DNA of 10,460 nt. Origin: Candidatus Stahliibacteriota bacterium. GTDB taxonomy: Bacteria; Hydrothermota; Tepidihabitantia; SM23-42. The translations under genes were made by a program, and so were the position numbers. Location: the NCBI GenBank assembly GCA_030613445.1, contig JAUWLY010000068.1:1-10460 (forward strand), in the 5' to 3' direction. The notes under the pieces were generated by a model. That model did not search any database, had not been told where the DNA came from, and saw nothing but the letters and a program-made list of their open reading frames with translations. Positions 6,091-10,460 of this stretch are shown here, piece after piece; the first letter of the stretch is position 1, and the number at the start of each line of letters is the position of its first letter.

Positions 6091-6120
6091 CCCCATAAGT
6101 GTAATAACTTACGGGGCATT
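6091..6120 (+). terminator. Hairpin downstream of nikR, possible terminator
   Basis: CCCC-A-TAAGT (6091-6100), a 6-base loop and ACTTA-C-GGGG (6107-6116) form a stem with one A/C mismatch, about 40 bases after the nikR stop. Only CATTTC follows, not a run of T, so termination is plausible but not strongly supported. The rest of 6121-6238 holds no gene that I can see. Confidence 0.4.
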
Positions 6121-6238
6121 TCAATAAATTCAATATCTTCGACAGGCATCGATGCAAGAAAGATTATCCCGATTTATCATTATTGGATTTACATATAGAA
6201 GAAATCGTGGATCCCGCCAAGTGGGACAGTGATATTAC

Positions 6239-6266
6239 TTGACTTTGAAATTCCCCTAGATATAAT
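6239..6266 (+). promoter_or_regulatory. Promoter of the tRNA-Pro gene
   Basis: TTGACT (6239-6244), a 16-base spacer and a perfect TATAAT (6261-6266) lie about 52 bases before the first tRNA base. Transcription should start near 6273, leaving a 5' leader of about 46 bases for RNase P to remove. Confidence 0.75.
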
Positions 6267-6318
6267 CGAATATCTGTCCCTCCTGTTGATGGTGGCTACG
6301 GATAGGATGAGTTTCGTA

Positions 6319-6392
6319 CGGGGCGTGGCGCAGTGGATTAGCGCGCCAGCTTGGGGTGCTGGAGGTCGTCCGTTCAAATCGGATCGCCCCGA
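6319..6392 (+). tRNA. tRNA-Pro with anticodon GGG
   Basis: A complete cloverleaf can be folded by eye. The acceptor arms CGGGGCG (6319-6325) and CGCCCCG (6385-6391) pair over seven bases, with the C1-G72 pair typical of bacterial tRNA-Pro. The D stem is GCGC/GCGC around the AGTGGATTA loop. The anticodon stem CCAGC/GCTGG (6346-6350, 6358-6362) holds the loop TTGGGGT with anticodon GGG at 6353-6355, read by proline codons CCC and CCT. A 5-base variable loop follows, then T stem GTCCG/CGGAT with loop TTCAAAT, and discriminator A at 6392. The next bases are CTT, so CCA is not encoded and must be added after transcription. Confidence 0.95.
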
Positions 6393-6393
6393 C

Positions 6394-6427
6394 TTATCCC
6401 CGCACCTATACATAGGTGTGGGGATAA
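6394..6427 (+). terminator. Long perfect hairpin right after tRNA-Pro
   Basis: TTATCCCC-G-CACCTAT (6394-6409), two bases and ATAGGTG-T-GGGGATAA (6412-6427) form a 16-pair stem with a single G-T wobble, starting two bases after the tRNA discriminator. It lacks a T-run (ATACTAAATA follows), so it may be a terminator, a barrier or a 3'-end processing signal. Confidence 0.5.
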
Positions 6428-6451
6428 ATACTAAATACCAATCACTAAATA

Positions 6452-6574
6452 CTAAACAAGCACGAAATTCCAAATTCAAATGTCAAAAACAACCCTTGAA
6501 TAATTACTAAAAAGAAAAAAGGCAGGAAAATAGATGTTTTGGATTTTGAACATTAGGACTTCGAATTTGTTTAG
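6452..6574. repeat. Imperfect 39-base inverted repeat element (MITE-like)
   Basis: The left arm at 6452-6490 begins CTAAACAAGCACGAAATTCC and the right arm at 6536-6574 ends CTTCGAATTTGTTTAG. The right arm reverse-complemented begins CTAAACAAATTCGAAGTCC, so the 39-base arms pair along most of their length with a few mismatches and one-base shifts. The middle 45 bases have no coding potential. Two direct copies of ACTAAATAC (6430-6438, 6444-6452) abut the left arm. AT-rich elements with this kind of wording occur between genes in several uncultured phyla; no transposase is nearby and target duplication cannot be confirmed. Confidence 0.6.
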
Positions 6575-6584
6575 GTACGGATTT

Positions 6585-6614
6585 TCCGCCCGAGGCGGAT
6601 CAGCCTCAGGCTGA
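6585..6614. repeat. Two back-to-back 6-base-pair hairpins
   Basis: TCCGCC-CGA-GGCGGA (6585-6599) is followed with no gap by TCAGCC-TCA-GGCTGA (6600-6614). Each is a perfect six-pair stem with a three-base loop. They lie just downstream of the antiporter operon end and could help end its transcript, though no T-run follows on either strand. Confidence 0.6.
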
Positions 6615-6637
6615 AGAAATTAGGATTTACTCAAATA

Positions 6638-7816
6638 CTATTCAGTTAACGTAATCTCTCCTGCTTTCTGTAAGCCGTATTTTGTACATAACGGACCAAT
6701 CAATTCATACACCACAGTGGTCGCGGTTATCGTCGTAAAGATCATCGTCCCGTACGCCGGATACAGTGCCTTAGCAGAAAGAGCCACGCCAAGAGCAACC
6801 CCTGCGGGGGGAACATGGCCCCACGCCAGGTACTTCCCAACACGCGGATCAACCCGACTAATTCGAGCGCCTACTGCAACACCGACGAACTTTCCGATAA
6901 CCCTGGATACAATATAGAGCAACCCAACAATCCCAACCTGCGGGATCATGCCGATTTCAAGATTTGCGCCAACGAGAATAAAAAATGCCAAAAATAGAAC
7001 CATATCAACCTTGCGCAACGATTCGAAATATGGCATACTTCTGTTTGATATATTGGCAATAACGACACCGCTGATCATGCTCGTCAAAAGTGGTGACAAA
7101 TGCAATTGAATTGATAAACCAACGATAAAAAGAATAAAGCCATGGGTTATAATGAGCAATTCCTCTTTATTCCTCACGAACTTCGAGAAGTAGTGCAAAC
7201 CAACCCCCAGTAGGCCACCGAGCACAACCGATAAAAGCACATGAGCAAGTGAACTCAGGATAGTAGTAAAATTGGCTGACCCGCTCGCCAAGGCACTGGC
7301 TAACATTATGCCAAATGCTGATAAGATCAGACACCAGGCATCATCGATTGCAACTACTCGCAAAAGCATTTCAGTAACCGTCCCTCGAGCACGATATTCC
7401 CTAATGATCATGACTGTAGCCGCCGGTGCGGTGGCAGCTGCAGCCGCGCCAAGCACAAAGGAAGGCTCTATCGCTGTATTTTTCAAGACTGCATAGGTGA
7501 TCAGTACAAGTGTAACAAGGATCGAGGCAAAACTTGCTTCTAAGAGGGATATCCAGATCACTGGAGAACCTGATGCTTTAATGCTTTTTATCGTGAAATT
7601 TGCGCCGAGTGAAAATGCGATTATTCCTAAAACGAAGTTCGATATGAAATCAGAGAGCATCATTATCCTTACCGGTATGAGATTCAGTAAATTGGGTCCG
7701 ATGAGAATGCCAACCAAAAGATATGTTGTTACCGCAGGAAAATGAATTCTACGCAACAACTTGGCGCCGAAATAACCAGTGATAATGATTAAAGCTAAAC
7801 CAAGCGTGCTATTCAG
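6638..7816 (-). CDS. Cation/proton antiporter, second paralogue (CTG start inferred)
   Basis: A CPA2-type (Kef/NapA-like) antiporter of 392 residues if read from the CTG at 7816. An in-frame TTG at 7834 would add six residues but has no ribosome site. Read from CTG, the protein aligns from its first residue with the upstream paralogue (LNSTLGLALIII against MNTLLSAGLILI), has the identical length, and places its DD motif at the same residues, 158-159. GGGGAG ends ten bases before the CTG. About 11-12 hydrophobic segments are visible, with the core TAPAAT, the segment IREYRARGTVTEMLLRVV, the AIDDAWCL motif, and a C-terminal PPAGVALGVALSAK block. The paired Asp is the ion-binding site of electrogenic Na+/H+ antiporters such as NapA; family knowledge does not fix which ion is moved here. 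It overlaps the previous gene's stop by eight bases, indicating translational coupling. It is last in the operon. Confidence 0.88.
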   Translation of the reverse strand: MNSTLGLALIIITGYFGAKLLRRIHFPAVTTYLLVGILIGPNLLNLIPVRIMMLSDFISNFVLGIIAFSLGANFTIKSIKASGSPVIWISLLEASFASILVTLVLITYAVLKNTAIEPSFVLGAAAAATAPAATVMIIREYRARGTVTEMLLRVVAIDDAWCLILSAFGIMLASALASGSANFTTILSSLAHVLLSVVLGGLLGVGLHYFSKFVRNKEELLIITHGFILFIVGLSIQLHLSPLLTSMISGVVIANISNRSMPYFESLRKVDMVLFLAFFILVGANLEIGMIPQVGIVGLLYIVSRVIGKFVGVAVGARISRVDPRVGKYLAWGHVPPAGVALGVALSAKALYPAYGTMIFTTITATTVVYELIGPLCTKYGLQKAGEITLTE

Positions 7817-8987
7817 TTGATGGAATCTCCCCAACTTTAATCAAACTAATTTTTGTAAGAAGTGGACCTACCAATTCAAAGATCACTGTTGTTGCTGCGA
7901 TCACTGTGAATATGTAATTACCAAAATCAGGAAAAGTTGATTTGGCGACGAGTCCAATGCCAAGCGCGACACCAGCCTGCGGCGTCAGAGTCAACCCTAT
8001 CCAATTCTCAATTGGCTTAGGTGCCTTGCTTATTCTCGCACCGAGTTTTGCACCGTACACTTTTCCGATGACACGAAAAATGATGTATAGCACACCCACA
8101 ATACCCATTTTATAGAGAATTGTGAAGTCTAAATGTGCGCCGGCAAGAATGAAGAAAATCAAATAGAGCGGCGCATCAACGGTTCTTATAACCTCAAAGA
8201 ATTTGTAATTCTCGCGCGCCAGATTGATCACAACAATACCCATCATCATTGAGGACAGCAAAATCGATACGTGTATAGCAATAGAGAATCCAACGTTCAA
8301 TAATATCAAACCAAAAATATAGACCAAGAACTCCCCAGAAGTTTTAACAAAGCGCCTTAGAAAAGAGAAAAGGTAGCCAAATGACGCACCAATAATAAGG
8401 GCTCCAAATATCTCACCTATACCAGCAAAGACTATCGAGATCTGAAATACGTCCGCTCTCATGGCATTAGCAAACGCAATTGCCAAAGCAGCCAGCATAA
8501 GACACCAGGCATCATCAATGGCAACAACCTTGAGAAGCATTTCAGTAAAAAATCCACTGGCGCGATACTCACGGATGACCAAGACAGTCGCCGCAGGGGC
8601 AGTCGCCGCAGCAGCTGCGCCAAGCACAATTGCCGGATACATTGGTTGTCCAACAATGATCAGATAAGAAATAATTGCCCCCGAAACAAGCAGCCATGTT
8701 GCCACTGCTGCCGTAAGAGAAATCCACATTACTTGTTTCATGCCTTTCTTTATCTCTTCCAGTCGAAAATTCTCACCCAGGCTAAAAGCAATAACCCCTA
8801 ATACCAAGTTTGAGAAGAAGTCAGATGCCGAGAATATCCCCTCGGTAACAAGATTCAGAACATGGGGACCGATCAAAATGCCGACGAGAAGAAATGCGGT
8901 GACACTGGGCAAGCGAGCGTATTTCAAAAGACGAGCGCCGATAAAACCGAGTATCAGTATTAAACCAGCACTCAGGAGTGTATTCAC
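7809..8987 (-). CDS. Cation/proton antiporter, first paralogue
   Basis: A 392-residue CPA2-type (Kef/NapA-like) inner-membrane antiporter beginning with GTG at 8987, in the overlap GTGA with the CBS gene's TGA. Hydrophobic segments run through the whole sequence. The first helix is followed by LPSVTAFLLVGILIGP, the typical CPA opening. The core includes GAAAAATAPAAT (123-134), IREYRASGFFTEML and AIDDAWCL, with the DD pair at 158-159, the ion-carrying aspartates of electrogenic Na+/H+ antiporters. A C-terminal PQAGVALGIGLVAKS block matches the last conserved helices. There is no RCK/TrkA domain; that regulatory role may instead belong to the separate CBS protein upstream. The downstream gene is a clear paralogue with near-identical core motifs, so the pair arose by duplication. 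They could form homodimers or a heterodimer, since the family is dimeric. Confidence 0.93.
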   Translation of the reverse strand: MNTLLSAGLILILGFIGARLLKYARLPSVTAFLLVGILIGPHVLNLVTEGIFSASDFFSNLVLGVIAFSLGENFRLEEIKKGMKQVMWISLTAAVATWLLVSGAIISYLIIVGQPMYPAIVLGAAAAATAPAATVLVIREYRASGFFTEMLLKVVAIDDAWCLMLAALAIAFANAMRADVFQISIVFAGIGEIFGALIIGASFGYLFSFLRRFVKTSGEFLVYIFGLILLNVGFSIAIHVSILLSSMMMGIVVINLARENYKFFEVIRTVDAPLYLIFFILAGAHLDFTILYKMGIVGVLYIIFRVIGKVYGAKLGARISKAPKPIENWIGLTLTPQAGVALGIGLVAKSTFPDFGNYIFTVIAATTVIFELVGPLLTKISLIKVGEIPSTE

Positions 8988-9475
8988 TTTTCTATGATGT
9001 CGTATTCTTTGAAGATATACACAAAAATATCAAGTAAAGATAACATACCGACCAATTTCTTGTCAGAAACAACGGGCAGCAATTCAATATTGTGCAGTCT
9101 CATCAAACGGCGAGCCTCTTTAACTGTGGTATCTTCCTTCACAGAAATAAAATTCGTATTGACGATATCATCAACGAGAATCAACATGCCCATTTCAGGA
9201 GATAATTCAAGATCTAAATCCTCATCATCAACGCTCTCAACAAAAGGCATTCTCTTTACGATTTCGCTGATTGACCTTGAGAATGGTCTAAAGATACTGC
9301 AGATACCACGGTAGTTGACAGTACCGAGCAGGGTATTCTCTTTATCAACAACTGGAAACATGTGTTGGTTAAGCTTCCTCATCAGCTTAATCAACTCAAG
9401 CAGAGTTGTTGAGGATTGCACGGAGATAATATCTCGATCCATCACCTCGGAAATTGGTAGGTTTTCAATCTTCAT
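8984..9475 (-). CDS. Two-CBS-domain protein, putative regulator of the antiporters
   Basis: A 163-residue soluble protein made of two CBS domains. The first, residues about 7-62, has ISEVMDRDIISVQSSTTLLE, QHMFPVVDKENTLLG and a following helix. The second, about 100-155, has VNTNFISVKEDTTVKEARRLM, NIELLPVVSDKKLVG and MLSLLDIFVYIF. A CBS pair forms a Bateman module, which in known proteins binds adenine nucleotides such as AMP, ATP or S-adenosylmethionine. A short acidic stretch (SVDDEDLDLELSPE, 81-94) joins the two halves. No other domain and no membrane segment are present. Its stop overlaps the GTG of the first antiporter, so the three genes are one operon. The inference is that it senses nucleotide or ionic state and gates the antiporters. 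Start ATG at 9475 is leaderless. Confidence 0.92.
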   Translation of the reverse strand: MKIENLPISEVMDRDIISVQSSTTLLELIKLMRKLNQHMFPVVDKENTLLGTVNYRGICSIFRPFSRSISEIVKRMPFVESVDDEDLDLELSPEMGMLILVDDIVNTNFISVKEDTTVKEARRLMRLHNIELLPVVSDKKLVGMLSLLDIFVYIFKEYDIIEK

Positions 9476-9480
9476 ATTAT

Positions 9481-9508
9481 ATTATAGTCGCAATCCGACT
9501 TTTTTCAA
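9481..9508 (-). promoter_or_regulatory. Promoter of the CBS/antiporter operon, leaderless
   Basis: On the minus strand TTGAAA (9508-9503), 16 bases, a perfect TATAAT (9486-9481) and five bases (ATAAT) lead to the ATG at 9475. The expected transcription start falls on the start codon and there is no Shine-Dalgarno sequence. The -35 box starts 13 bases after the stop of the GGDEF gene. Confidence 0.78.
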
Positions 9509-9521
9509 TAGAAACATGATA

Positions 9522-10460
9522 TCAAGCCAGAACTACTTTGTCGCGTCCAGATAATTTCCCTTCGTACATTGCCTTATCTGCCTGACCGATCAAGTCGTCG
9601 CGGGTTTTTGCATCATCAGGATAAGTTGCAACGCCAAGCGTAATAGATATGTTGAATTTTTTGTTACTGAATGCATAAAAGGACTCCTGGCTGATTTCTT
9701 TTCTGATCCGCTCAGCGATAACCCGAGCAGTCTTCTTGTCAGTACGAGGAAGAATGACAATGTACTCATCTCCACCGTACCGTATCACTACATCCTCGTT
9801 TCTTACGACCCGCTTCATCCTTTCCCCGACATACCTTAGCGTTTCGCTGCCGACCAGGTGTCCATAATTATCATCCACGAGTTTAAAGAAATCAATATCA
9901 AGAAAGATCAGGGAAAGCACGACTTTCGCTGATTTTCGGCTATTCAAATAGCCATCAAGATACCTATTACAAAAACGTACATTGTATAGTTGTGTAAGGT
10001 CATCGATCAACGTGGCCTCTTCCATTTTACGGTACATGGTCGCATTTTGTAATGCAATGGTCACGTGAGCTACAAGATTCTCAAATTTCTCAAGGTCATC
10101 ACGGGTGAACGGTTCACCACCAATCTTATTGACGACCTCAACGACGCCGATGATTTTTTCGCGACTCTGCATAGGAACACAAAGAATTGATTTCGTGATG
10201 AATTTCGTTTTCTTATCGACACCAGAGTAGAATCTTGGATCCTTGGATACATCAGGGACAATCAAAGACTGACCATACCGAGCGACCCAGCCAGCAACGC
10301 CCTGGCCAACCTTCAATCTCAGACCTAAAAGTTTCTTCCCGGCTTCACCCGCGACTGCTTCATATACTAGTTAGCTTTGTTCGTGGTCAAGGAGCAGTAT
10401 TGACCAACCCTCATCTCTTATTAAATCTGCGGTTTTCTCCATTATGATATGGAGAATTTC
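9522..10460 (-). pseudogene. GAF-GGDEF diguanylate cyclase interrupted by an in-frame TAA
   Basis: The reading frame runs from the right edge of the window to the TGA at 9524-9522 but is broken by a TAA at 10373-10371. Both sides of the stop are the same GAF domain in the same frame: before it EILHIIMEKTADLIRDE and WSILLLDHEQS, after it LVYEAVAGEAGKKLLG, then VGQGVAGWVARYGQSLIVPD. Counting from a TTG at 10316, the remaining 264 residues hold the rest of the GAF domain and a GGDEF domain starting at DLTQLYN (106-112). The active site is GGDEY (181-185), with an intact RNED inhibitory site (172-175) five residues before it. The catalytic domain, which makes cyclic di-GMP from two GTP, is therefore undamaged. 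A single base change (for example TAA from GAA or AAA) would restore the frame. It is either a recent nonsense mutation, a sequencing or assembly error, or a re-initiated shorter protein. The 5' part lies outside the window. Confidence 0.82.

Noticed and set aside
6189..6510. Open frames on both strands (93 and 96 codons) across the tRNA region
   Set aside because: They run through the tRNA-Pro gene, its hairpin and the repeat element, have no ribosome site, and their products look like read-through of structured and AT-rich DNA.
8994..9554. Plus-strand open frames opposite the CBS gene
   Set aside because: Shadows of the CBS gene; one crosses the CBS promoter and the end of the GGDEF gene.
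1..10460. CRISPR array, toxin-antitoxin pair, phage genes or a defence system
   Set aside because: No regularly spaced repeats, no paired small toxin/antitoxin genes and no nuclease, integrase or structural phage domains were found; the genes are mainly housekeeping, transport and regulation.

Overview
The window reads as an ordinary chromosomal stretch of an uncultured bacterium of moderate, slightly AT-rich base composition. A secreted protein with a type IX-style C-terminal sorting domain points to the Bacteroidota/FCB side of the tree or a candidate phylum such as WOR-3 that carries such domains. That placement is an inference from one gene plus the style of the intergenic repeats; no rRNA is present to settle it. 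There is no phage, plasmid, CRISPR array or complete insertion sequence.

Layout. (1) 1-251, minus: the N-terminal 83 codons of a LarA-like, DUF2088 (nickel-pincer lactate racemase family) protein, running off the left edge. (2) 329-2503, plus: an apparent operon of seryl-tRNA synthetase (serS), a small class II aldolase-like protein whose zinc site is degenerate, and a three-helix membrane protein of unknown function. (3) 2504-2742: intergenic, with a promoter-like site followed by several inverted repeats, a possible small RNA. (4) 2743-3693, minus: a secreted protein with a type IX sorting domain, divergent from a single-domain cupin (3803-4144). (5) 4270-5520: an MFS exporter-like protein. 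(6) 5634-6053: NikR, the nickel-responsive repressor, with all four nickel ligands. (7) 6319-6392: tRNA-Pro(GGG), followed at once by a long hairpin, a 39-base imperfect inverted repeat element and two back-to-back hairpins. (8) 9475-6638, minus: a tightly overlapping operon of a two-CBS-domain protein and two paralogous 392-residue cation/proton antiporters. (9) 10460-9522, minus: a GAF-GGDEF diguanylate cyclase whose GAF domain is cut by an in-frame TAA.

The most striking theme is transcription and translation start architecture. Near-consensus sigma-70-type promoters are visible in front of most transcription units, nearly all with a 16-base spacer. For larA, serS, the MFS gene and the CBS gene the -10 box ends only 5 or 6 bases before the start codon, and none of these has a Shine-Dalgarno sequence in a position to act, so these mRNAs should be leaderless. 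NikR and the secreted protein have longer leaders with good Shine-Dalgarno sequences, as does the internal aldolase gene, so both initiation modes seem to coexist.

The second theme is ions and metals. NikR and a LarA homologue (a family that uses a nickel-pincer cofactor) lie within about 5.5 kb of each other. The CBS/antiporter/antiporter operon looks like a nucleotide-gated ion antiport module, in which the second antiporter seems to start at a CTG codon matching the GTG start of its paralogue.
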